DNA of 64,000 nt, taken from NCBI GenBank assembly GCA_025331445.1, contig JAIWNE010000097.1, positions 61,506-125,505 on the forward strand, read 5' to 3'. Numbering within the stretch: the first letter of the stretch is position 1; each line of letters opens with the position of its first letter. This stretch comes from Blakeslea trispora. Its lineage: Eukaryota; Mucoromycota; Mucoromycetes; Mucorales; Choanephoraceae. The position numbers were made by a program, and so were the translations under genes. Below, piece after piece: positions 43,873 through 53,880 of this stretch. Below the pieces are notes generated by a model. It did no database searches, was not told where the DNA came from, and saw only the letters and a list, made by a program, of their open reading frames with translations.

Positions 43873-46799
43873 TTATCCCCCTCTTGAACGCTTGTTCGTC
43901 TCTGAACAACTTCAGGATGAGCTACAGATCGTGAGGATGGTGGCCGGGGTGGTGGAGGACTAACAACGCTTGATAAGGTGGTTGATGGGGCTGTCAACAA
44001 CAAAGGGCTGGTATGCGCAATGGCAGGCAGTGTTGTAGATGGTGTAACAGGTGGTGAGTTGACATCTATCACTTCAACCTGAACGTCTGAGGTCGGCAAA
44101 ATAGCAGGTAGAGAAGATGGATGAGAAGCAATGGCATCATGAGATGATGAAGGCTCGCTTAGTGACGTGGATGTTGTAGAGGTCATGTTGACTTCTACTT
44201 GGTTGTTGGTAGACATCAAAGTTACAGCTTGATCATGGCCTTGAACGAGTACAACTTGATTGTTGGAGCCTACAATGTTGATAATGGGCTGGCTAGAAAT
44301 ACACGGAGACCTGTTTGCTTGGTTATCGGATATGTTTTGCATATCTTGATCTATATCGCTTGTTGATGAGGCATCTTGAATTTCAGTATCTCGTACAAGG
44401 TCGGAAATATCAATGCGTTCATCCAAAGTAGCAGATGGGTCTTGATGACTAGTGTCAGATGCTGAAGACAACAACATAGGTGAGGGAATGCCTGATATGT
44501 CAGAGGTTGATGATGAGCTCAGTGGAGGTACACTGTCATCACTTGAATCCGATCTGCTGTCACTTGACACTTCTATAACTTCCGTTGATGGAAGATGATG
44601 TACCTCAAGACGAGTAGACGCAGGAAGTTGGGAGGTAGCACAAGACTTAGAGTTCTCAGAAACACGCTCAGGATTGATAGAGAGATTACTAGCTGCGCTC
44701 TGGAAGCTAACATCGTCTTCACCTTCATCTTCTTGATTTGTGATGCTTGACTTGTTTTCTTCATTTAGATCTGAGTCATTGTTCATACTAATATCTTGAT
44801 CATATGGTCGACTATCATCATTTGCAATACTATGACATAAAGAGATAATGTCTGCGTCGGTTAATGAGAGGACGTCATTATTACTGCCATTATCTGATAT
44901 CCTGTCATCAAGTTGAGGGCGTGATGGTATCTCGATAGCTTCAGGACCTATCAATGGTGGTGGTATGGTCATAGGAGGTGGAGACAAACACGCTTGACGT
45001 GGCTTGGGCACAAAAGTGGAGGAACCAACACCCGAAACAGAGGTACTAATAGGAGCAACAGGATCGATATAGTCTTGTTGGAGACTGTTATCCTTTGATG
45101 CCTCTCTTACTATGCGGCGAGAAACAGTGGGGTCATACCAAGGTGTATCAGGCTTTTCACCTTCAGCTGCCTTAAGCCTATCGGCATGAACTAAAGAGTT
45201 CAAAGGCTCACCAGACATCGTCTCCAATCGGTAGGTACCATATTCAGGATAGGCAGCGACTATCATATATGGTCCTTTGAACCTAGGTTCCAGACCGTAC
45301 CGCCCTTCATGAGATAGCATAACGAGGTCACCGGGTTCGAACGAGACTTTCTTGACGTGAGCATCCCACCTCTCTTTATCCTTGTCAGCTATGGCCTTTA
45401 ACCTAAACTCGGCGGCTGCTCTGTGTTGACCCAATTCCTCAAGCTCACGCGAGGTGATGTCTGCAATGGTGCGAGGGTCTGTTTTAGCTGCTTGATTTAG
45501 GTACGGCTGTACCTCATCTCCAGGTAGGCGTGGTTCACGACCGTAGACCAAATAAAATGGCGAGTACCCAGTGGTACTATGCTTGCGAACTCGAGTGGCC
45601 CACAAAGCAGCTTGAATGAAGTCATCCCATCTATGAATGGCACCATTCGCATACTTTCTTAGCATTTGTTTGAGTATTCCGTTATAACGTTCGACCTTGC
45701 TATTTGTGCGAGGGTGAAAGGCTGAGGTCAACTTGTGATTGACACCTACGCGCCTCAGATAGGCTTCTACCATACCACTGGTGAAGTTTGCTCCCCGGTC
45801 AGTTACTATTTCGGCAGGACAACCAAATCTCATCACAATCTCTTCATAAATGAAGTCGGCTACGGCCTCTTTTGAAGCTACAGGTACGGCTTTGGCAATT
45901 GGCCAGTTAGTGAGCGAGTCTACAGCGGTAAGTAACCACTTGTTTCCGTTGATAGTAGTGGGTAACTCCCCCACAAAGTCAAGATGCCAACGCTCAAATG
46001 CCTTTGGGACAGGTAATGGGTGCATCACGTCTTGAGGAGACTTAGAACATCGACTGTTCACTTGGCACTGTGGGCATGTTCTCAGCCATTCTTGAACGTC
46101 CTTCTTCATAGACGGCCACCAGTAACGAGACTCCAGTAGGTGCATCATTGTTTTAAAGCCGGCGTGTCCGAATCCAAAGTGATATTTTTCGACCCAATCA
46201 GCTCGATCTTCAAAAGGTACGAACTGTACCTCCTTAACTTCGGTGGTTTGACTATCTTTCTCCCCCCTCTTCAGAGTCACCTTACGATAGACTCGATTAT
46301 GACGAACCGAGAAATGAGGTCTTTGCGATTCGATATGGTCTTTCAATAGCTTTGACTTAAGCTTGCCTATGTTTTCCGGTTTTAAATACAGCAAAGGCCA
46401 GTCTGCTTTGAGTTCAGGAGAGAGCTGGTCCCAAGTGGCGTAGAGATATTCAGGTTCCAACGAGTCAACGAGGGGATGATCAGCAAGTTCCGCACTACGA
46501 GATAAGGCGTCGGCAACGGCATTCTCTTTACCCGGTTTGTACTGTACATTAGGCGAGTAAAGCTCATACTCAGCAATCCATCTCACCAACCTACTTGTTG
46601 GCTTTGTTTGTGATTGGAAATACAATAAAGGTTTATGGTCACATAAGATGGTGTATCCTGCTTTACAACCGTCAACTAGACAGCGCCAGGTACGCAGCGC
46701 ATGGATGATGGCGATCAACTCCCGCTCCTGCGCAGGGAACTTTTGTTCTGCGGTGGACAGCTTACGCGATTCGTAGGCGACTGTGTCGTATTTGGGCAT
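43671..46799 (-). pseudogene. RNase H-integrase part of the Ty3-like polyprotein with long C-terminal tail
   Basis: This 1042-codon frame resumes RNase H (AYESRKLSTAEQKFPAQERELIAI). It then runs through the HHCC integrase zinc finger (HFGFGHAG ... CPQCQVN) and the integrase core with the D..D..E pattern (HLDFVGELP, VTDRGANFTS, NSKVERYNG), followed by a GPY-like segment (RFKGPYMIVAAYPEYGTYRLETMSG). About 480 further residues follow, rich in Ser/Thr/Asp/Pro, with no chromodomain. The last about 65 residues lie within the 3' LTR and are basic (KKRKFKPKP, AKRQRR), like a nuclear-localisation signal. The first few codons at the right end derive from the inserted LTR, not from pol. Confidence 0.88.
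43873..43885 (-). other. Polypurine tract
   Basis: Immediately before the 3' LTR the element strand reads AAGAGGGGGATAA, a purine-rich run in the expected position for plus-strand priming. It lies inside the pol reading frame because pol continues into the LTR. Confidence 0.7.
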
Positions 46800-47661
46800 A
46801 TATAGAAGCCAGAACGACTTATAATCGGAAATTCAATTAATCATCATCAAAGGTTATTTTGACAGATAATGTCAAAATAACAATAAATCAAATAATGTTC
46901 ACAAAGTTGGAAAACTAAAATCATTTCAGATATTACCAGAGGTAATCCTGAAATCAAACATCTAACAAGCATTGGTAAAAAGCGATGATATGATATATAA
47001 AGCGTTCAATTTGCCTAGCTAACACATTGAAAGCATGATCAGATTTATATTCATTGACTCTCTTTTCATCAATACTTGAAATGGCTATATGACATGATAC
47101 ATGTGATAGCAGGATGGTTGCATAGGCCTTATAATACCAAGGTAGCAGCATCTAACAAAACAAGCAATGATTCTAGAGATTTCATTATAAGAAAAGACTA
47201 AATCATTACTTGGATAAAGATAGTTCTGAGACATAATTACAAAGGGCTTGTCTATCGTTATCACCTAATCTAAACTGATCTAAACATCCAACGAAACAAG
47301 TGAACAAGTATGAAACAGTTATGCCTTATATATTGAAACACTAATCAAGATTAAAACATATCTTGTCGAGCATAATTATTATCTCTCCAAGATATAAATC
47401 AAGTAAACAATATATCTCCACCTTATTCAAGGCGGGGGATGAAATCTGGCTACAGCCATCTTTCAATTAAGGTGACCAGTCATCCTAGTAGGAAAACTGC
47501 TCATACAGATAAAATTATAACGGAGTGATTGATTGAAACCGAGATAGAAATAATATATAAACACAACATGGACTTGCAGTAGAATTAGTTCCCTCTCTTT
47601 CTTTTTAATAAAAAAATCGAGTTCCCTCTCATTGAATCTATTTGAGACTGCAAATATCACA
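46784..47661 (-). repeat. 878-bp solo LTR-like insert in pol, with GACTG target duplication
   Basis: On the minus strand it begins TGTGATATTTGCAG and ends AAATACGACA. The five bases GACTG (plus strand) occur on both sides, at 46779-46783 and 47662-47666, and removing the insert plus one repeat restores the pol frame. TG...CA ends and a 5-bp duplication are the hallmarks of retroviral-type integration, so this is read as a solo LTR of a second family. A near-identical copy lies at 51992-52867 in the opposite orientation. No RT or integrase sequence is inside it. Confidence 0.88.
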
Positions 47662-50600
47662 GACTGGAGCCCATGTTTTTGTCTTGTCATCTGGCTGGAG
47701 TAACACAGCACCAACTCCAAAGTCACTGGCGTCTGTCTCTATGCGGAAGGGTAGGTCGAGGTTTGGAAGTCGAAGAACGGGCGGCGAGGTAAGTAAGGTC
47801 TTGAGCTTACGAAAACTCTCCTCACACTTCTCATTCCATATGATCGCACGCTTTTTCGCACCGATACCATGAGTCAACTCTGTGAGTGGCGTTGCGATAG
47901 AGCTGAAGTTAGGACAAAACCTGCGGTAGTGTTGAGCCAAACCTATAAACTGTCGTACCTCCTGCACGTTGACGGGACGGGGCCAGTTATGGATTGCTTT
48001 CACCTTGGCATCTGACGGTAATATACCACTAGCACTAATCTTAAATCCCAGAAATTCAAGCTCGCGAGCAGCAAACGTACACTTCTTGACATTGAGTATT
48101 AGTTTGGCCTCTTGTAATCGTTTCAAAACCTCAACAACGTGACGTTTATGATCTTCTTTAGTCTTGCTAAAAATCAATATGTCATCGAGGTATACCAACG
48201 CAAAACGGTCAATACAGCCGTTCAGAACTTGATTCATCATTGATTGGAAGGTCGGAGGTGCATTACTAAGGCCAAATGGCAGAACCAGAAACTCGAACTT
48301 ACCATACCGCGTATTGAAGGCAGTTTTGGGTATGTCTGAGTCTTGTACACGAATCTGATGATACCCCGACTTCAAGTCCAGAGTAGTAAAAAACGAGGCA
48401 CCTTGAAGGTGGTCTAGACATTCGTCTATTCGCGGCAAAGGAGTGGCATTTCTTTTAGTGAGAGAGTTGATGGCTCGATAGTCAATGCACATGCGCATTG
48501 AGCCATCTTTCTTCTTCACAAGCAGCACCGGTGACCCCCAAGGGGAACTACTACGGCGTATCAGACCCAAAGATAAGAGCTCATTCAACTGCCTGTTGAG
48601 TTCAGTGAGTTCAGCCGGGCTCATTCGAAATGGCATTCTGTTCAACGGTTTCGCATCGCCTGTGTCTATGACATGCTGTACACCTCGTTCAGGTGGCAAG
48701 CCAGGGAGTGTGTTCAAGAAAACAGAAGGGAACTCCTTAGGCAACTGAGACCAAAATGATGAGTCATCAGTGGAAGAGGCGGAAAAAGATGTATCATCCA
48801 TTAGATAAAGAAAACAGGCATCAGCACCTTCTTTTTCAACGGCCTTCTTAGCTTGATTCTTAGATATCAGATAGTTAAGAGTCGTGGGAGCCTCTTTGTC
48901 GTCCATATCGTCACCTATTCGATCATGCATAGGCAGGATAGTCCCATCAGCCCCATTAGTCAGGCAACAGGACACTGTCCAAGAGTCATCCAGCCAATTT
49001 ACCTTCGGCTTATGTGCTTTCAACCAAGAACGACCTAGGATGATGTCAAACTTGGTATCGAAGACAAAAGCAGACAATGTACTTGAATGTCCTTGCAAGT
49101 CAAGATTGAACTCAACGCGTTCTGTAATAGGAGACGTGTTACCTCCTGCAGTTTCCACTTCACGTCCATGGACAAGATTATGCGTACCTGCTAACCGCTC
49201 GGACAGCTGAGGTGAGACATAATTCTCACTTGCGCCGTTGTCAATGAGCACATGTATGTCCAACGGAGAACCACCAGACGACATGACTACACCATGATAG
49301 AGAGGAAGATTACAAGACACCACAGTGTTCAAGTTGGATAAGTGAGCTGCATCTAGCGCAAGAGACGAATGGTTCAGGTTATGATCACGGTTGGTCTCAC
49401 TTAGATCAGAAAGAGTACCTGACATCTGAATGGGTTTTAGCTCAATAGGTAGATGTGTTGCATCGTTTAAAGAACCCATGGTACTAGTCTCAGATGAAAG
49501 GGAAGTAGACTGAAAATTCAACTTATTGTCAGAACTTAGAACAGGCTTAGACTCATTAAGAGTGACATCATTATGCGGACGCTCAGGCGAAACAGCAGGG
49601 GAATAAGATGAAGAGTCGGTTACTTTATTAGAAAAAGTAGACTTAGGTTGACGGGTACAGTCATGATCACTTTCAATAGCAGTAGTGTCGATAGCGTGAA
49701 GAGAAGCAGACTTGTTAACGGGACCAGTAGAACCACCACGGGTGTTTCCTTGATTACTGCGATATTTTTCCTTCATTTTAGACTCATAGTTAGACAGATC
49801 CTTAGCACGGGTACGGCAGTCAGTGATCTTATGGCCTTTGCGAGAACAGTAGTGGCAAACACCATTGAAGGAGGGACCACGTGAAACGCGATTATCTTTG
49901 TAGGCGCTACCAGAAGAACCTGACTGATATCGTCGTGAGTGGAGAACATCGCAATCCATCGGATCATCAATGACTTGAGGAGAGTCAGAGACAGGACCAG
50001 AGTTACCAGACAAATGACGAGTAAATGTTTGGACAGTGGATTTCACAGATGGTTGGTGAGCCGCTTCAAAGTCTAAGGCTTCACGCAATACACGTTCCAT
50101 GGTGCGATCTTCAATACGTATACCACGAATACGTTGGATGAGCTCGACGTCACGAAGACCACGAAAAAAGAGATCAGAGAGAAATCGATCCATGACTTGT
50201 TGGGCAGTGAGACCAGACGAATTCAGCAACATAGATATATCCATGAACGTATCGACATAGGCTTGAATTGACGAGGTTTGACGAGTATTGTAAAGACGAT
50301 CACGCACCATATCCTCCGCATTGGCAGGACGGAATGTGATGATCAAAAGTTGTTTAAAAGAGGACCAATCGGTGGGGCCAGTACCGTTAGTTTTTGACTG
50401 GAAAACCAAGCTTCTGCGCGACCAGAGAGTAATGTACGAGCAAAGCGGAAGGTTTGGATGTCATCCCAAGAGTAGTATTCTTTAAGTCGTTCAATCGACC
50501 GAAGCCAGCCATCTAGCTTCCAAACGTTACGGCTACCATCATAGGAGTCAGGTCGTTGTAATTGGATGGATGGTGGCTTAGCCAAGATGTTTTGAGATGA

Positions 50601-50702
50601 GTCATTGGTCTGAGATTGTAATACCCTGGTCAGTTGAGTTACAAAATCGATAACAGCGGGGTGAACGTTAGATTCTTGTGCAGATTGATGAGAGTTATCC
50701 AT
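47638..50702 (-). pseudogene. gag-protease-RT part of the Ty3-like polyprotein (disrupted)
   Basis: Gag starts at ATG 50702 and stays open to 50343 in one frame, then continues in another from about 50409 to 47638, so one frame break lies near 50395-50409 beside a T run. The downstream 923-codon frame has the capsid-type region (SSFKQLLIITFRPANAED), a CCHC knuckle (CHYCSRKGHKITDC, about residue 190), the aspartic protease motif as IDNGASENYVS, RT blocks LDLKSGYHQI and LPFGLSNAPPTF, catalytic YLDD, and the beginning of RNase H (IETDASDFGVGAVLL). It ends prematurely in sequence contributed by the inserted 878-bp LTR. It would give no intact polyprotein as it stands. Confidence 0.88.
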
Positions 50703-50891
50703 GTCAAATTAAGTATGAGAGGATAAGGACAGAGAAAGAGAAAGAAAATCAGTGATGGCAATGATCGATGATTTTGTAAACAGTAATAAACACCAAGTGA
50801 GATAAAAGTGTGAGAATACAGAAGGTAACAGTGAATGGATAACAGAGAGTGAGAACAAATAGACAACAGCAGGAAAAGAAAGAAAGAAAAA

Positions 50892-50906
50892 GCAGAGATG
50901 CTACCA
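50892..50906 (-). other. Candidate minus-strand primer-binding site
   Basis: Two bases inside the 5' LTR, the element strand reads TGGTAGCATCTCTGC. It is complementary to a tRNA 3' end of the form ...GATGCTACCA, the GCTACCA end being typical of fungal initiator tRNA-Met. The primer identity is inferred and needs the host tRNA set. Confidence 0.55.
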
Positions 50907-50908
50907 GT

Positions 50909-51294
50909 TGTCAGTTTCACGTAGGTATGAGGTTTTTATGATTTAATTATAACGCCTGTGAAACTGATATATAATGTGATCACTGTAATATAGAGATATT
51001 AAAAGATGGTCTTTATTTGAATGAATGAATATATATATTATGTTACCTGTAATATAGAGATATTAAAAGATAAAGATCTCTCAATATCTATATTACAGTC
51101 TATTTATATTATCTAAAGATGAGTCCGAACCGGACCGACGCTGCCGCTTTGCCGGGCTGTTACTGCTGGGCTTGGGCTTGAACTTGCGCTTCTTGTTCAC
51201 ATTCCAGTTGCGTAGAAACGCAGGTATCTCCTCAGTATTGGCGAAGTCCAAACTTATTTGGTTGCTAAGGTCATCGCTATTTGTCGCCATGACA
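50909..51294 (-). repeat. 5' LTR of the Ty3-like element
   Basis: This 386-bp copy of the 43487-43872 LTR would carry the element promoter and R region. Because the 3' LTR overlaps pol, this LTR also contains the same 65-codon frame, here beginning with an ATG four bases inside the LTR and ending at 51093. Its outer end is 11 bp from the tRNA-Thr gene. Confidence 0.93.
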
Positions 51295-51305
51295 AAAGAA
51301 AAAGT

Positions 51306-51378
51306 GCCTTCTTGGCTCAGTTGGCAGAGCGTCTGCCTAGTAAGCAGAAGGTCGCTAGTTCGATTCTGGCAGAAGGCA
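51306..51378 (+). tRNA. tRNA-Thr (anticodon AGU)
   Basis: The acceptor stem GCCTTCT pairs with AGAAGGC, the D arm is GCTC-AGTTGGCA-GAGC, the anticodon stem TCTGC/GCAGA encloses CTAGTAA (anticodon AGT, decoding ACU/ACC after inosine editing), and the T arm is GCTAG-TTCGATT-CTGGC. The discriminator base is A and there is no intron. The A box (TGGCTCAGTTGG) and B box (AGTTCGATTC) are intact. The LTR of the Ty3-like element ends 11 bp upstream, near where Pol III would initiate. Confidence 0.95.
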
Positions 51379-51991
51379 ATAACGACATATATGATATGTT
51401 CTCATTTCGGCTTTTCTTTAATTTTTATATTTTTAAGAATAGTTTTTGCACCAACTTGAGAAAGAGAACTGCGATATTTACACAATTTTAGGTGTTACAG
51501 TGTTACGGGACGTAAGTAGTATTTTGCCAGTAACGAGTCAGAGTCAATGATACAATAGAACCAAAGAGAGGAACAATTGTTATGTAATGAGCACCACGTT
51601 ATTTAGGTAACGAACCTTAAGAAGAGATATAAGTGAAAAGAAAAGTAAGTTAAATGAAATATATAAATGATACAATGATTAAGCGTATTAGCAGTTAATC
51701 AAGGGAAGTCTTAGTAATAGAAAGCCTGTCTATGCGGCAAGGTTAATGTCAAAGTATATAGTAAAGTTGGAGGGAGAAAAGAGCTTCTTGTTTATTTTAT
51801 AAAACTAATTGATATTTATATCTGTTCATCCTATTGATGACAGTCCTATCTAAAAGGATCTAAGTTAAGTAAATTTATGAGTCATTGCTAGTCTGATGGT
51901 GTTGTTAACCAATTGAATAATATAATAATGGTGAAATACAAATAATGTTGGGGAAGATTGAAGAGTTTTCAGTGATAACGGTCGTTATAAT
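51379..51991. other. Intergenic, AT-rich
   Basis: These 613 bp lie between tRNA-Thr and the second solo LTR. T-rich sequence shortly after the tRNA (about 51411-51425) could terminate Pol III. Nothing else is recognised. Confidence 0.6.
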
Positions 51992-52867
51992 TGTGATATT
52001 TGCAGTCTCAAATAGATTCAATGAGAGGGAACTCGATTTTTATATTAAAAAGAAAGAGAGGGAACTAATTCTACTGCAAGTCCATGTTGTGTTTATATAT
52101 TATTTCTATCTCGGTTTCAATCAATCACTCCGTTATAATTTTATCTGTATGAGCAGTTTTCCTACTAGGATGACTGGTCACCTTAATTGAAAGATGGCTG
52201 TAGCCTGATTTCATCCCCCGCCTTAAATAGGGTGGAGATATATTATTTACTTGATTTGTATCTTGGAGAGATATTAATTATGCTCGACAAGATATGTTTA
52301 ATCTTGATTAGTGTTTCAATATATCAGGCATAACTGTTTCATACTTGTTCACTTGTTTCGTTGGATGTTTAGATCAGTTTAGATTAGGTGATAAGGATAG
52401 ACAAGCCCTTTGTAATTATGTCTCAGAACTATCTTTATCCAAGTAATGATTTCGTCTTTTCTTATAATGAAATCTCTAGAATCATTGCTTGTTCTGTTAG
52501 ATGCTACTACCTTGTATTATAAGGCCTATGCAACCATCTTGCTATCACATGTGTCATGTCATATAGCCGTTTCAATTATTGATGAGAAGAGAGTCAATGA
52601 ATATAAATCTGATCATGCTTTCAATGTGTTAGCCAGGCACATTGAACGCTTTATATATCATATCATCGCTTTTTACCAATGCTTGTTAGATGTTTGATTT
52701 CAGGATTACCTCTAGTAATATCTGAAATGATTTTAGTTTTCCAACTTTGTGAACATTATTTGATTTATTGTTATTTTGACATTATCTGTCAAAATAACCT
52801 TTGATGATGATTAATTGAATTTCCGATTATAAATCGTTCTGGCTTCTGTATATACCCAAATACGACA
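51992..52867 (+). repeat. 876-bp solo LTR-like insert with ATAAT target duplication
   Basis: It starts TGTGATATTTGCAG and ends AAATACGACA. ATAAT flanks it on both sides, at 51987-51991 and 52868-52872. It is the inverted-orientation sibling of 46784-47661, differing by scattered substitutions and one-base indels (high identity by eye, not computed). Both copies keep a shared open stretch (YYKAYATILLSHVSCHIA ... FYQCLLDV) with no known domain. Short tandem copies of GAGAGGGAACT occur near the start. Confidence 0.88.
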
Positions 52868-53111
52868 ATAATAAATTTGATTTGTTGAATGGATAGATGT
52901 AGATGTGAGATTTAAATAAGATTAGGGTATGGTAGATAAAAATAGTATAATAAGTATATTTAGAATAAGATAATGTTGAGTTTTATGAAAGAAAATAAGA
53001 TAAGAGAAGTATTATAAAGCAAAAAAGTTGAATAGTACTTAAGCATATAATAATGAAGTGTTAAATTATTGCTCGTAATACAGGAAATTCAATGAGAGGG
53101 AACAAATCCTA

Positions 53112-53488
53112 CCTCCACGGCGCTGAGGAGTTTTATATAGGCCTCAAAATATTGATGTGAGTTTTTTTGATTGAGGTCAATATTCAGCTTTTATAGACAT
53201 GATTCTTTGGCTTTTGAAATGATTAAAGTAACTGATAATTTGTTGAAATGTAATGTAGAGACTGAAGGGAGGTTGGTTTTCGAATTTAAAGCTGATCTGA
53301 AGAGATTACTTGATTTCGGTTTTTACATGTCAAGTACAGTAAAAATAATTTAAAGACTAAGAAAAATTAGGCGTGAGAAAGGGATAGACGAAAAGAAATG
53401 AAAAAAAAAAGGAAAAAAAGCTTTGAGCTAATAAGGGGGGGGGTTCATCTCTCAAGAACACATTTAAAAATGGTTGATGGGGGGATAG
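53112..53488 (+). repeat. Degenerate tandem repeat, unit 1
   Basis: This unit of about 377-385 bp begins near GCTGAGGAGTTTTA and ends near ATGGTTGATGGGGGGATAG. Shared landmarks with unit 2, in order: GAGGAGTTTT, GGGAGGTT..TTT.GA.TTT.AAGCTGATC.G, GTTTTT.ACATGTCAA, AAAGACTAAGAAAAAT and the closing G-rich ATGGTN..GGGGGGATAG. Identity is moderate and interrupted by indels. Confidence 0.65.
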
Positions 53489-53492
53489 AGTA

Positions 53493-53880
53493 ACACCACA
53501 GCTCAGAGGAGTTTTAAAAAACCCAGTAATTGAGTCTAGGTTAAAACAAGTGAGTTTAGACTCATTTTGCTTTTAGATGTTGGCTATACAGAGAGAATAA
53601 ATGATGAAAGGGAAGGTTTTTTGTCGAAGCGTGTTATAGAGGGTATTGGGAGGTTATTTTTGAGTTTGAAGCTGATCCGAGGAGATGAGTTGATCTCGGT
53701 TTTTTTACATGTCAAAGACTATAAATAAGTAAAAAGACTAAGAAAAATAATCTGTGAGAAAGAGATTTGACTGAAAAGGAAAAAAAAATAACAGTGAAAA
53801 GGACGAGACAATCAAATGGGGGGATTGATTTCAGATTTCATACAAAAAATATGTACAAAAATGGTAAAGGGGGGATAGGC
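53493..53880 (+). repeat. Degenerate tandem repeat, unit 2
   Basis: This is the second copy of the unit above, with the same ordered landmarks displaced by about 377-392 bp: AGAGGAGTTTTAAAA near 53505, AAGCTGATCCGAGGAG near 53670, ACATGTCAAAG near 53706 and AATGGTAAAGGGGGGATAG near 53860. No open frame spans either unit. The function and family are unknown. Confidence 0.65.

Larger units (their letters stand above)
43487..51294 (-). mobile_element. Ty3/gypsy LTR retrotransposon, about 7.8 kb, inserted beside tRNA-Thr
   Basis: The element reads on the minus strand: 5' LTR at 50909-51294, candidate primer site, gag, protease, RT, RNase H, integrase, purine tract, 3' LTR at 43487-43872. Domain order RT-RH-IN makes it Ty3/gypsy (Metaviridae). 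The LTRs begin TGTCA and end TGACA and differ at two positions that I can see (within the codons at about 43851-43855 versus 51273-51277), indicating recent insertion. The flanks are A-rich (AAAAA versus AAAGA), so a 5-bp duplication cannot be confirmed. Two breaks prevent autonomous activity: a frame break in gag near 50400 and an 878-bp insert in RNase H. The right end lies 11 bp from the tRNA-Thr gene. Confidence 0.93.

Noticed and set aside
46784..47661. The 878-bp insert in pol as a spliceosomal or self-splicing intron
   Set aside because: No GT-AG or GC-AG pair restores the frame, it is far longer than other introns here, and a sibling copy with its own 5-bp target duplication lies elsewhere.
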